NCBI GenBank assembly: GCA_934691935.1
Contig: CAKUTH010000009.1
Location: 1 to 64,000 of the forward strand
Length of the DNA: 64,000 bases
Reading direction: 5' to 3'
Source of the DNA: an uncultured Candidatus Melainabacteria bacterium
GTDB taxonomy: Bacteria; Cyanobacteriota; Vampirovibrionia; Gastranaerophilales; Gastranaerophilaceae
Shown: positions 41,320-49,410 of the stretch, piece by piece
Position numbering within the stretch: position 1 is the stretch's first letter
How the letters are laid out: each line of letters opens with the position of its first letter
The notes under the pieces: generated by a model
The model's input: the letters and a program-made list of their open reading frames with translations, nothing else
Told to the model about the DNA's origin: nothing
Database searches by the model: none
Translations under genes and position numbers: made by a program

Positions 41320-41775
41320 TTATTTAATCTGAATTTTTTTACTTCTTTCTTTATCTTTATGAAGTTTTGGTGCGGTGATTTTCAAAACACCGTGTTCCAA
41401 TTTAGCTTCAGTTTTATCAATATTAATTTCTTCAGGAAGTTGAATTGTTCTTGAAAATTCTCCGTAATTAAATTCAGAATGTTTGAAATTCTTTTCTTCT
41501 TCTTTTGTTTCATCAAATTTCTTTGCGTTAATTCTCAAATAATTATCTTCAATGTCAATGTCTAAATCTTCTTTTTTAATACCTGGCAATTCAGCTCTAA
41601 TATCATATTCTTCTCCCTTATCTGAAATTTCTATTGGCATTGAATATTTTTCCGCATCTTCCCAATAATCATTTTGTGGGAAATAGCTGTTAAAATGTCT
41701 ATTTAATAATGTGCCTATTTCATCATTTACTGTTCTAATAAAATTATCTGGTGTTTTTCTAACTAAAAATTTCAT
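41320..41775 (-). CDS. Small heat shock protein (Hsp20/alpha-crystallin)
   Basis: A 151-residue ATP-independent chaperone that holds unfolding proteins. The alpha-crystallin domain spans about 45-140: MPIEISDKGEEYDIRAELPG, KKEDLDIDIEDNYLRINA, FSRTIQLPEEINIDKTEAKLEHGVLKITAPK with the conserved GVL. The N-terminus is short. I start at ATG 41775, eight bases after AAGGAG. No CIRCE element or other known heat-shock operator is visible upstream. Its own terminator is the bidirectional hairpin at 41225-41258. Confidence 0.93.
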   Translation of the reverse strand: MKFLVRKTPDNFIRTVNDEIGTLLNRHFNSYFPQNDYWEDAEKYSMPIEISDKGEEYDIRAELPGIKKEDLDIDIEDNYLRINAKKFDETKEEEKNFKHSEFNYGEFSRTIQLPEEINIDKTEAKLEHGVLKITAPKLHKDKERSKKIQIK

Positions 41776-41886
41776 AATCCTTACTCCTTTCAAATTGCCT
41801 TGTTTCTTTCAACAACTATGTTATACTTCCATTTTGTAAAAAAACATTGTTTTTTAACTTTTATTTAACAATTCAAACAAAAAATA

Positions 41887-41914
41887 AAGCAAGGCTCGCG
41901 ATGTAACCTTGCTT
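41887..41914 (-). terminator. Terminator after the 359-residue hypothetical gene
   Basis: AAGCAAGG and CCTTGCTT form an 8-bp stem with a 12-base loop; on the minus strand the stem is followed by TATTTTTTG. It sits between the convergently ordered tail of the 359-residue gene and the Hsp20 upstream region. Confidence 0.75.
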
Positions 41915-41946
41915 ATTTATATATTTTCGGGGTTGTATATTATATT

Positions 41947-43026
41947 TTATTTATCTCCGCCAAAAACGCAACCGAGAACTAAGCCTATACCAGCTGCGAT
42001 AGCCCCCCATTTGCCTGCGTTTGACCATTTGAAGTTTTTGGTTGCATTTTTTAAAACTTCTGGAGCATCTGCCTTGAATGCTTTTGCTGTGTCATCCCAA
42101 TGGCTTGCAACTTGTGCATTCAAAGTTGTTCTTAAATTTTTGACTGAATTTTCAGCATTTGTTACTAAAGCTGTTGCTTCATTTACGGCATTTGCTTTTG
42201 TGCCGTATCGTTGAGCAATAGTTTTTGCTTCATTTGCAATATCTTCTACTGCAGTTTTTTCTATTCCAAACACTCTTGGGTTAGTTTTTACTAATTCTTC
42301 AATTTGAGCTGGAGTAGCATCATTTGCAAGACCTTCTAGCAAAGCTTTTCTTTTAGCAAGATTTGAAAGGTTATCTATTTGACAAGCAAGATTGCCTTGT
42401 TCAGCTTGTTTGAGAGCGTTCTTTGCTATTTCTTCTGCATTTATTCTTGAAATAGCTTGTTCTGCATCAAATAATTGAGTTTTGAAAATGTGAGGATTTT
42501 GTTTCACATTTGAAGGAACTAAATCTGTAATTTCCTTAGGTAAATTTACCCTTTCTGCAGGTGGTGTTGAAACATATTTCTTCACTGCTTCATAGTTTTC
42601 TAAAGTAAAACCATTGTTTTCAATTATATATTTTTTTTGTTTTGCGAATTCATCAAATGCATTTGTCTTTGCGATTTCTATTGGGTCTTTTTGGTAAGCT
42701 TTCAAGATGTCATCAGCGAATTTGCCGTCTTTTACCATATTTAAACCAAGTTTATCTCCAAAGAAATATGTTCCTGCACCTGCACCAACACCACCTATAG
42801 TCGCAAGTTTAAGACCTGTACCAAGGCTTGATGAAGAACCTTCTCTTTGGAAAGTATCTCCTTGTGGCTGTTGGAAGTTTCCACCTTGCATTAGCGCTTG
42901 TTGTAAAGCTAATTGCTCTTGCAAACCTTGCGTATTTGTTGCGTTGTACATAAAATCGTTATTTAATCCTGTGTTTTGCATTTGCATAGCATATGGATTA
43001 TAATTGTACAAAGAATCAACTGACAT
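41947..43026 (-). CDS. Lineage-specific protein with Gln/Asn-rich N-terminus
   Basis: A 359-residue protein, not recognised. Residues 1-62 are rich in Asn, Gln and Tyr (YNYNPYAMQMQNTGLNNDFM), probably disordered. A Gly-rich hydrophobic segment at about 68-88 (GLKLATIGGVGAGAGTYFFG) and another at 338-355 (WGAIAAGIGLVLGCVFGGD) may insert in membranes. Between them lies a long helical region rich in Ala, Glu and Lys, likely coiled coil. AAAAGGTAGG precedes the ATG. It resembles other large helical proteins of this lineage in style, but I see no family match. Confidence 0.6.
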   Translation of the reverse strand: MSVDSLYNYNPYAMQMQNTGLNNDFMYNATNTQGLQEQLALQQALMQGGNFQQPQGDTFQREGSSSSLGTGLKLATIGGVGAGAGTYFFGDKLGLNMVKDGKFADDILKAYQKDPIEIAKTNAFDEFAKQKKYIIENNGFTLENYEAVKKYVSTPPAERVNLPKEITDLVPSNVKQNPHIFKTQLFDAEQAISRINAEEIAKNALKQAEQGNLACQIDNLSNLAKRKALLEGLANDATPAQIEELVKTNPRVFGIEKTAVEDIANEAKTIAQRYGTKANAVNEATALVTNAENSVKNLRTTLNAQVASHWDDTAKAFKADAPEVLKNATKNFKWSNAGKWGAIAAGIGLVLGCVFGGDK

Positions 43027-43135
43027 AATAACCTACCTTTTCTAAAAAATAATTTAACCTAACCTTGTATATATAAAGTTTTTCTTTTGGAAAAAATTGC
43101 CTATTAAAAATTTTTTAGATTAACAATTCTTAACA

Positions 43136-44407
43136 TTACTGTAAGTTATTAAATAGTTTTTCAAATTCGGGAAACGATATATCAACCCATTCAAACCCGT
43201 TTATACAGATTTCTTTCTGGCATATTAATCCTGCGACATACAAGCTCATCGCAAGCCTATGGTCATGATATGTTTCAACCTCGCAATCACCTAGGAGTTG
43301 AGTTTTTCCGTGAACAACAAAGCCGTCTGTTGTTTCTTCAATTTCAGCGCCAAGTTTTTTTAATTCAGTAACAATTGCATAAATTCTATCACTTTCTTTG
43401 TTACGTAAATCTTGTGCATCTTTTATTATAGTTTTGCCTTCGGCTTGAGTCGCAAGAACTGCAATTACAGGTAGTTCGTCGATTAATTTTGGTATAATTT
43501 CACCTTCAATTGTCGTTGCTTTTAGGTTAGAATAAGAGATTTTAATATCTCCGACTTCTTCTCCTGAAACAAGGCGCTTATCAAGAATTTTTATATCTGC
43601 TCCCATATTTTGGGCAACTTCTAATATTCCAGTTCTTGTCGGGTTCAAACCTACATTTTTTAAAATTATTTTAGAATTTGGAACAATTAAACCAGCCACT
43701 ATAAAATAAGAGGCAGATGAAATATCCCCGCAAATCTCAATAATCTGAGGTGTTAGCTCGGATTTTTCGACAGTTACAGTATTATTATTTATCAAAATAT
43801 TTGCATCCATGTATTTTAGCATTCTTTCTGTATGGTCGCGTGAAATATAGGGTTCTGTGAACGATGTTTTTCCTGAACTATTTATGCCAGCAAGTAAGAT
43901 ACAAGATTTTACCTGAGCTGATGCAAGTTTTGATTTGTAATTTATTCCGTGCAGATTTTTGCCAGTAATAATCAATGGAGCATGGAAATCTGTGGATAAA
44001 ATATCTGCTCCCATTTGAGAAAGTGGTTCAATTACTCGTTTCATCGGACGTTTTGAAAGACTTTCATCTCCAATTAGAGTTGAATTAAAATTTTGTGAAG
44101 CCAAAATCCCAGACAAGAGGCGCATGGTAGTACCAGAATTCCCACAATCGAGTCTTTGTGTTGGCGCAATTAATTTCCCTGTTGATTTGATAATCAAATC
44201 GTCGTTGAATTCCACTTCAATTCCAAGAGATTTGCAAACTCTCAAGGTCGAATACGGATCTTGTCCGTGAGAAAAATTTTTTATTATAGATTTTCCTTTA
44301 GCCATAGATGCAAGCATTACAGCCCTGTGAGAAATGGATTTGTCTGACGGGATTGTAATTTCGCCAGCTAAACCTTTAATAAATTTTTTTACGCGACATT
44401 GACTCAT
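43136..44407 (-). CDS. aroA: 3-phosphoshikimate 1-carboxyvinyltransferase (EPSP synthase)
   Basis: AroA joins PEP to shikimate 3-phosphate in the shikimate pathway. The 423-residue protein has GEITIPSDKSISHRAVMLASMA at about 15-36, DCGNSGTTMRLLSGILA near 92 (PEP-binding), SKRPMKRVIEPLSQMGA near 121, SAQVKSCILLAG near 167 and KESDRIYAIVTELKKLG near 334 with HDHRLAMSL near 378. Ala rather than Gly follows the PEP loop in places, so class I versus class II assignment needs alignment. A DAHP synthase lies at 54758, but no other aro genes are close. Confidence 0.95.
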   Translation of the reverse strand: MSQCRVKKFIKGLAGEITIPSDKSISHRAVMLASMAKGKSIIKNFSHGQDPYSTLRVCKSLGIEVEFNDDLIIKSTGKLIAPTQRLDCGNSGTTMRLLSGILASQNFNSTLIGDESLSKRPMKRVIEPLSQMGADILSTDFHAPLIITGKNLHGINYKSKLASAQVKSCILLAGINSSGKTSFTEPYISRDHTERMLKYMDANILINNNTVTVEKSELTPQIIEICGDISSASYFIVAGLIVPNSKIILKNVGLNPTRTGILEVAQNMGADIKILDKRLVSGEEVGDIKISYSNLKATTIEGEIIPKLIDELPVIAVLATQAEGKTIIKDAQDLRNKESDRIYAIVTELKKLGAEIEETTDGFVVHGKTQLLGDCEVETYHDHRLAMSLYVAGLICQKEICINGFEWVDISFPEFEKLFNNLQ

Positions 44408-44450
44408 TGATTCAAATTTTCTCCAAAAATTGTTTTTAGTTATTAATATA

Positions 44451-44482
44451 AAAGTCCGCTAACCTAATGGTCATCGGACTTT
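44451..44482 (-). terminator. Possible terminator of tRNA-Ser
   Basis: AAAGTCCG and CGGACTTT form an 8-bp stem with a 16-base loop, five bases beyond the tRNA-Ser 3' end. The following TATATTAATAA is only moderately T-rich, so termination may be weak; aroA lies downstream in the same direction. Confidence 0.55.
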
Positions 44483-44486
44483 AAAT

Positions 44487-44575
44487 CGGAGTAATAGGGA
44501 TTTGAACCCTAGATGCAGATTGCTCCACATAACACCTTAGCAGGGTGCCGCCTTCAGCCACTCGGCCATTACTCC
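44487..44575 (-). tRNA. tRNA-Ser (anticodon GCT)
   Basis: An 89-base class II tRNA: acceptor GGAGTAA/TTACTCC, D arm CCGA...GGCTGAAGG, anticodon loop CTGCTAA with anticodon GCT, a long variable arm (TGTTATGTGGAGCAATCTGCA), and T arm CTAGG GTTCAAAT CCTA. The long variable arm is the mark of Ser/Leu tRNAs. Confidence 0.94.
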
Positions 44576-44591
44576 GCATGCGTATGAATAA

Positions 44592-44620
44592 ATGATAACA
44601 TAAAAATATTTTCTAGTAAA
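44592..44620 (-). promoter_or_regulatory. Putative promoter of tRNA-Ser
   Basis: On the minus strand TTTACT (44620-44615) and TATCAT (44597-44592) are 17 bases apart, giving a start near 44585, ten bases before the tRNA. Confidence 0.55.
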
Positions 44621-44626
44621 TACCTG

Positions 44627-44655
44627 TTGACCACTTTATTTTGTTAGGTTAAAAT
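44627..44655 (+). promoter_or_regulatory. Putative promoter of the BFN gene
   Basis: TTGACC at 44627-44632 and TAAAAT at 44650-44655 are 17 bases apart. An alternative pair, TTGTTA (44641) and TATAGA (44663) with 16 bases, overlaps it. Confidence 0.5.
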
Positions 44656-44682
44656 TATATAGTATAGAAAGGTTTATTTACT

Positions 44683-45198
44683 ATGATTGAAATGAAAGTA
44701 ATGGGTATTGCCCTTGATACGAGAACGGGTTCTCCAATCGTTGTTTTACACGACAAAGATAACAGAAAGGCTTTGCCTATTTGGATTGGCTCTGCTGAAG
44801 CCAGCGCGATTATAAGAAAAATTGAAAATTTGTCAGTTACTCGTCCGATGACGCACGATTTAATTATTAACATAATTGAAAAAACAGGTTATAAACTTGA
44901 TAAAATTGAAATTAATGATGTAGAAAAAGATACTTATTATGCAACTTTGTTCTTAGTTAATGAAGAAGGCAATACGCTTGAAATAGATTCTCGCCCATCT
45001 GATGCTATTGCTATAGCTATAAGAGTTGATGCGCCGATTTTTGTAACTGCAAACGTAATTTCAAACGGCTCTGTGTCAACAGATAGCGCAAAAGACGAAG
45101 AAGAAGCACAAGAATTTAAAAAGTTTGTACAAAGTATCAAACCTTCAGATTTTGAAAAATTGATGAAAAACAACGATCATCATGAAAGTGATCAGTAA
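44683..45198 (+). CDS. Bifunctional nuclease (BFN/DUF151) family protein
   Basis: A 171-residue protein of the BFN family, named from plant and Thermotoga members with reported DNase/RNase activity. MKVMGIALDTRTGSPIVVLHDKDNRKALPIWIG near 4-36, then LIINIIEKTGYKLDKIEI, TYYATLFLVNEEGNTLEIDSRPSDAIAIAIRVDAPIFV near 85-122. The C-terminal tail is acidic and no UvrB/UvrC motif is present, unlike some relatives. AGAAAGG lies before the ATG. Cytoplasmic; physiological role unclear in bacteria. It ends at a terminator (45223-45254). Confidence 0.9.
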   Translation: MIEMKVMGIALDTRTGSPIVVLHDKDNRKALPIWIGSAEASAIIRKIENLSVTRPMTHDLIINIIEKTGYKLDKIEINDVEKDTYYATLFLVNEEGNTLEIDSRPSDAIAIAIRVDAPIFVTANVISNGSVSTDSAKDEEEAQEFKKFVQSIKPSDFEKLMKNNDHHESDQ

Positions 45199-45222
45199 TA
45201 TTAATTTTGTAACAATATGCCT

Positions 45223-45254
45223 AAAACCTGAAATCTAATAAAATTTCAGGTTTT
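45223..45254 (+). terminator. Terminator of the BFN gene
   Basis: AAAACCTGAAAT and ATTTCAGGTTTT form a 12-bp stem with an eight-base loop, followed by ATATTATATA. A very small gene begins only ten bases later. Confidence 0.75.
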
Positions 45255-45263
45255 ATATTATAT

Positions 45264-45437
45264 ATGAATAGTATAAATGCAATACAACCATATAATATTT
45301 ACCGTGTAAACCCAGTGAATTTGTTTGAGAACCGCAAACAAAATACTAATATGTTTGCTCAATATCAATATAATCTTAATCATCCAAATGTAACTGGAAA
45401 TAACACAAATAATGGACATCTTGATTTTCTTGCTTAA
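45264..45437 (+). CDS. Small Asn-rich protein of unknown function (57 residues)
   Basis: A 57-residue frame, MNSINAIQPYNIYRVNPVNL at the start, ending GHLDFLA, very rich in Asn (about a quarter). No ribosome binding site; it starts ten bases after a terminator. It shares the small size, Asn richness and -LA ending with the next small gene. It may be a real small protein, or an AT-rich chance frame; the low complexity makes it hard to judge. Confidence 0.4.
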   Translation: MNSINAIQPYNIYRVNPVNLFENRKQNTNMFAQYQYNLNHPNVTGNNTNNGHLDFLA

Positions 45438-45521
45438 TATTATTTAACAAATCAAAATGTTTTGACAATTTTTACCCTGCAAATTACTTTATATAAATAT
45501 AGGGAAATTTTGGGGGTAATT

Positions 45522-45701
45522 ATGTCGATAGGAAAAATTTTTCGAATAAATTCAGTACAAAATACTACAAATAATTTTCAAGTGAACAAAATTGCGGATG
45601 ATAAATTTGCACAAAACTCTTTTGATTTCGAAAAAGCAAATCCAAACCGTCCCGAATCACGCACAGACAAACTTGGTAACAATTTGTACTACTTAGCTTA
45701 G
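45522..45701 (+). CDS. Small protein of unknown function (59 residues)
   Basis: A 59-residue polar protein (MSIGKIFRINSVQNTTNNFQ...GNNLYYLA). GGGGG five bases before the ATG and TTGACA at 45462-45467 support expression. No signal peptide or membrane segment. Its end overlaps by nine bases the end of a 52-residue gene on the other strand. It resembles the preceding small gene in composition. Function unknown. Confidence 0.55.
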   Translation: MSIGKIFRINSVQNTTNNFQVNKIADDKFAQNSFDFEKANPNRPESRTDKLGNNLYYLA

Positions 45702-45851
45702 TAGAAAATTGTTTTTTGTATTGGTGCTGTAAATTAGCTTTACAGCACCGAATTCTGGTGTAAAAGTATAAACTTTTTGCTCTTTCTTTTGAAAACTGCA
45801 AAGTCCGATAGCTTTTTCATCATCCTTAAACAAACTTTTTAAAAATTCCAT
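45693..45851 (-). CDS. Small protein of unknown function (52 residues)
   Basis: A 52-residue frame on the minus strand, MEFLKSLFKDDEKAIGLCSF at the start and LIYSTNTKNNFLLS at the end. AAGGATG lies eight bases before the ATG. The middle of the gene contains a perfect 11-bp inverted repeat (45723-45749). It converges with the 59-residue gene with a nine-base overlap. Not recognised; too short for firm judgement. Confidence 0.5.
   Translation of the reverse strand: MEFLKSLFKDDEKAIGLCSFQKKEQKVYTFTPEFGAVKLIYSTNTKNNFLLS
45723..45749. repeat. Perfect 11-bp inverted repeat inside a small gene
   Basis: GGTGCTGTAAA and TTTACAGCACC flank a five-base loop. Neither strand has a following T tract, so it is not a standard terminator. 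It lies in the coding part of the 52-residue gene and just after the end of the 59-residue gene, and could act as an RNA stabiliser or protein site. Confidence 0.6.
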
Positions 45852-45984
45852 AATCTACATCCTTCTATTTTTATTGTATAATTTTTTTAATGATTAATCC
45901 AATGAAGTCAAAGATTTGTTTGCAACTTTTTTGGTTAAAAATTAATTAAAATTTGTTATACATGTAATAAAAAGGAGGCATATT

Positions 45985-46185
45985 ATGGCTAAAATTACTA
46001 AAGATATGAACATTATGGACATCGTTCAACAATGTCCTGAAAGCGTTGCTGTATTCCAAAAATACGGTTTAGGCTGTATCGGTTGTGCAGCTGCACATTT
46101 TGAAAATTTGGAAGCTGGTGCTAAAGTTCACGGCTTTGACCCTGATGCAATGGTTGCTGATATCAACGCATTAATTGAAGATTAA
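45985..46185 (+). CDS. DUF1858 disulfide-type small protein
   Basis: A 66-residue protein of the DUF1858 family (often annotated hybrid-cluster-associated redox disulfide protein). ITKDMNIMDIVQQCPESVAVF, then GLGCIGCAAAHFENLEAGA with the CIGC pair at residues 31-34, then MVADINALIED. The paired Cys suggests thiol or metal chemistry, but function is unproven. AAAGGAGG just before the ATG is one of the strongest ribosome binding sites in the window, implying high expression. No hybrid cluster protein gene is visible here. Confidence 0.88.
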   Translation: MAKITKDMNIMDIVQQCPESVAVFQKYGLGCIGCAAAHFENLEAGAKVHGFDPDAMVADINALIED

Positions 46186-46244
46186 TTGTTTATTGTTTTT
46201 TAATTTACTATTTGTTAAATTAAATTTTTAAAACTCAAGGAAAA

Positions 46245-46265
46245 GACGGCTCTTATAGAGCCGTC
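46245..46265 (-). terminator. Terminator of the 639-residue membrane protein gene
   Basis: GACGGCTC and GAGCCGTC pair with a five-base loop. On the minus strand the stem is followed by TTTTCCTTG; on the plus strand it lies 60 bases after the DUF1858 gene, so it may act for both. Confidence 0.75.
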
Positions 46266-46292
46266 CGAATTGAGTTATGAAAAATCTGTTAA

Positions 46293-48212
46293 TTATTTCA
46301 AGAAACCAGCCATAGTCGGTTTGCTTGTTGCGATAATATTTTCGTTTACTGCCATATTTTGAGTTTGAATGATTTCTTCTGCTCTCATGGCCTTTTCTTT
46401 TTCTACAGCTTTTTTAGTCATTTTTTCACAGTATCTTGCAAGCCACATCATAAATGCAGGGACAAGAACTAGTGTTGATGCAAATCCAAAGGCACTATTC
46501 AATGTTTTAGCTCTATTTATAAACTTGTTATCTTTTGCTTGGAATGCTGTATAAATTTTTTCTAACGCTTCTGAACCTTTCGCCTTGTTGAATGCATTTT
46601 TGATTTCTTCAAGTGTAGCATCTTTTAAAGACTTATTACCAAAAGTTTTCATAATTGACTCGGCATGCTTTTCGACATCTTTGTCTAAACGTAATACTTT
46701 TTTAACGTCACCGCCATTGTTTTTCAAAAAGTCGAAGAAACCAATTATGCCGTCTTTATAACCTGCAATATCGCTATATTTAGTAATAATTTGGTTGCTT
46801 GAAAGAACTTCAATACCATTACCTGCTGTGAAATAATTTTTAAATTTATGCAAAATACTCTTTGAGTGATCTTGAGGTTTTATGTTCAATGCAAGACCTG
46901 AAAGTTTTGCAAATCCAGTAGAAAATGCTCTTGATAAAGCTTTCGCACCAAAAAGAATAGCTACGAAACTTGAAATGTCACGAACTGCAATTTCTTTACG
47001 TTCTTTGTCACTTTTCGCGTTTATATAACGTGGTGGCAAGCAAAATCCAAACAAAAGAGTTAACATTGCTGGAACAGTCATTGAAGCACCGTTGAATTCA
47101 AAGTTTTTTAAGATGTCGCTAAATTTACTTTTTTTGGTAGCCATTTCGCCGATAGTAGAAGCCATACCTGTGAAAGCTACGTCTTTTTGTTTTTTATTAT
47201 CAGCTTTATTTTTAGAATTTACAGTATCTTTTTTGTCATTTTCTTCAACTTGTTCAAGACCTTTCAAACCAGGGTCATGCTTCAAGCCCATGTTATACAA
47301 TTTTGGAATAAGCGTATAGAAAGCTACAACCGCACCCCACATGCCAATGTTAGAAAATACTCTTGTACCAGCTCTGTTGATATTGAATGACTTTATAGCT
47401 TTTGCAATATCATCTGATGTCAATGATACATGTTTGATAGCATCATCTGCATAATCAGCCATACTTTGGGTTAAACGTCCAATGCTGGAGTTCAATGCTT
47501 TGCCGTTACCTTTGTTTATCAAAGTTGCGCCAAGTTCATCACCTGATGATGAAATTGTTCTTTTACGTAATTTTGAGTATTTGTTTGTGATTTCTGATAA
47601 TAATTTTTTAGAATTACCTTTGTCTTCTTCGGCTTTAACCATGTTTTCTGCAAAATTTTCGGCATGTTGCTTAATTTCTTCTGCAGTCAAATTATTATCT
47701 GTTGAGTTTGACAAAATATTTTCAAAAACTTGAGTGAAATACCCTTTTTTAAATCCTTTTACGTCATTATGCAATTGTTCTGCATTATTAGTTGCATACA
47801 AAGCAAAATCATTACCCAATGCATCAATATGGCTAACATGGACATTATTTGCTCTACCTGAAAATCTTTTAACAGCAGTAAGTATACCGAGCGGAATTAA
47901 AAATGCACTAGGACCACTTAGGATTTCTCTGATGCCTTCGCGTCTTGCGAATTCCCAGTTCAAAGGCCCTGTTTTTTTGCCGTTTTCGTCTTTCTCACGA
48001 TTACGATTAAGACCTTCATAAATACGTGGGGCAACCATGCCAATACCATCCTGCGCAATAAATGACGCAGCAAAACCACCTTTATCAATAGCATCCATTA
48101 ATGTTACTACAGGATTGAAACTTCCTGTGAATGCCTGTTGATGTGAATTTTGATTTTGTTGTTGTCTACCTTTAACAACATTTATTGATTGATTTACTGG
48201 TTTTACTGACAT
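46293..48212 (-). CDS. Large lineage-specific membrane protein with an N-terminal AFTG motif
   Basis: A 639-residue protein with no recognised family. The N-terminus is Gln/Asn-rich and disordered, with QQAFTGSF at 25-32, and a second copy of the motif, DVAFTGMAS, near 348. Hydrophobic segments: about 100-116 (SGPSAFLIPLGILTAV), 292-312 (IGMWGAVVAFYTLIP), 380-398 (MTVPAMLTLLFGFCLPP), 413-428 and 588-606 (SAFGFASTLVLVPAFMMWL). Helical charged regions lie between. AGGG before the ATG. Similar AFTG/FEG motifs begin other large proteins of the window. Function unknown. Confidence 0.65.
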   Translation of the reverse strand: MSVKPVNQSINVVKGRQQQNQNSHQQAFTGSFNPVVTLMDAIDKGGFAASFIAQDGIGMVAPRIYEGLNRNREKDENGKKTGPLNWEFARREGIREILSGPSAFLIPLGILTAVKRFSGRANNVHVSHIDALGNDFALYATNNAEQLHNDVKGFKKGYFTQVFENILSNSTDNNLTAEEIKQHAENFAENMVKAEEDKGNSKKLLSEITNKYSKLRKRTISSSGDELGATLINKGNGKALNSSIGRLTQSMADYADDAIKHVSLTSDDIAKAIKSFNINRAGTRVFSNIGMWGAVVAFYTLIPKLYNMGLKHDPGLKGLEQVEENDKKDTVNSKNKADNKKQKDVAFTGMASTIGEMATKKSKFSDILKNFEFNGASMTVPAMLTLLFGFCLPPRYINAKSDKERKEIAVRDISSFVAILFGAKALSRAFSTGFAKLSGLALNIKPQDHSKSILHKFKNYFTAGNGIEVLSSNQIITKYSDIAGYKDGIIGFFDFLKNNGGDVKKVLRLDKDVEKHAESIMKTFGNKSLKDATLEEIKNAFNKAKGSEALEKIYTAFQAKDNKFINRAKTLNSAFGFASTLVLVPAFMMWLARYCEKMTKKAVEKEKAMRAEEIIQTQNMAVNENIIATSKPTMAGFLK

Positions 48213-48582
48213 ATCCCTACTTTTTATACATAACTACACACATATTATAAAAACATTACTTATTCATTTATTGCTTTTTCCTTGGAAAGTTTTAAGAAAA
48301 TTTAAGTAAATGTATTAAGTGTATTTATTATACTTAATATTTAAAAACATTGCAAGTTATTTACTACAATTATAACAATAAATTTACAAAAACGTAATAT
48401 TTGAAAAACTTAGCATGGTAAAATTTATTGATATTACTTGGAAAGCATCTATTTTTAGTTTTTTAAATAAATTTTCTACCTTATCCACTTTAGTTATTCT
48501 GTGACATTTCCTCTTTTTAAATGATGTAGGAAAACCTATATTGTATAGAATATACATGTAAGAACAATTATTTGGGAAGTTT
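48213..48582. other. Divergent promoter region, no gene
   Basis: About 370 AT-rich bases separate the divergent 639-residue protein gene and the sigma factor gene. I see no gene or hairpin of note. TATTGTATAGAAT near 48538-48552 is a plausible -10 region for the sigma gene, but no convincing -35 stands out; a long leader or upstream control region is possible. Confidence 0.5.
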
Positions 48583-49410
48583 ATGAGTCAAACTTTTGAT
48601 TTTACATCTTATAATAACATTAAGCGAATTTCCGAGGACGAGCTGGCTTCACTTTGGGAAACGTATCTTAATGACAAAACTGATAAGTCTGCCCGTGACA
48701 TGTTAATTGTTCAATACATTTATCTTATAAGGTATGTTGTTGGTCGTGTAAAAGTAACTTTACCTGCAACGATTTCAATAGAAGATATCGCTGGATACGG
48801 TGTAGAAGGGCTTATTAATGCCATTGAAAGATATTCCCCACAGAAAAATACGAGATTTGAAACATACGCACTAATAAGAATTAGAGGCGCAATACTTGAT
48901 AGAATTAGAGCTCAAGACTTTTTGCCAAGAAGTGTAAGAAAAAAAATTAAAGACATAAAGTCTGCTCAAGAGCATTTAAAACAAGAATTAGGCAGAATGC
49001 CAACAACTCAAGAAGTTGCAGAATATATTGATATGGAACCAGAGAAAGTTATTCAGTTATTGTCAGAGGACACAACAATGACTTCTCTTTATGACAAAAA
49101 AGGTTCTAACGAGGATAGTGTTGAGATTATCGACACAATTGAGGACACAAATAAATTAAATCCTCAAGAACAAGCCGAAGAAAAAAATGTAAAACAAGAA
49201 TTGGAAAAAGCATTGTTAAGATTGCCTGAACGTGAGCGCGTAATTATGGTTCTTTACTATCAAGAGAACTTGACGCTAAAAGAGATTGGGGAAACCATTG
49301 GCATGTCAGAATCAAGAGTTTGCCAGCTCCATGCTCAAGCAATCATGAAGTTGAAAAATATTCTTAGCGAAAATAGAACATCCAGACTTAGACAAAGCAT
49401 TATCGCATAA
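48583..49410 (+). CDS. FliA/WhiG-type sigma-70 family factor
   Basis: A 275-residue alternative sigma factor. Region 2 is YLIRYVVGRVKVTLPATISIEDIAGYGVEGL then FETYALIRIRGAILDRIRAQDFLPRSVRKK, the latter diagnostic for the FliA/WhiG (sigma-28) group. Region 3 follows (AQEHLKQELGRMPTTQEVAEYI), and region 4 is LRLPERERVIMVLYYQENLT then LKEIGETIGMSESRVCQLHA with the helix-turn-helix. It should direct RNA polymerase to a distinct promoter set. No flagellar genes or anti-sigma gene are adjacent; the neighbour is an OmpA-like protein. It ends in an 11-base overlap with that convergent gene. Confidence 0.92.
   Translation: MSQTFDFTSYNNIKRISEDELASLWETYLNDKTDKSARDMLIVQYIYLIRYVVGRVKVTLPATISIEDIAGYGVEGLINAIERYSPQKNTRFETYALIRIRGAILDRIRAQDFLPRSVRKKIKDIKSAQEHLKQELGRMPTTQEVAEYIDMEPEKVIQLLSEDTTMTSLYDKKGSNEDSVEIIDTIEDTNKLNPQEQAEEKNVKQELEKALLRLPERERVIMVLYYQENLTLKEIGETIGMSESRVCQLHAQAIMKLKNILSENRTSRLRQSIIA

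Noticed and set aside
41776..41886. CIRCE heat-shock operator before Hsp20
   Set aside because: No TTAGCACTC-N9-GAGTGCTAA-like inverted repeat is present upstream of the start.
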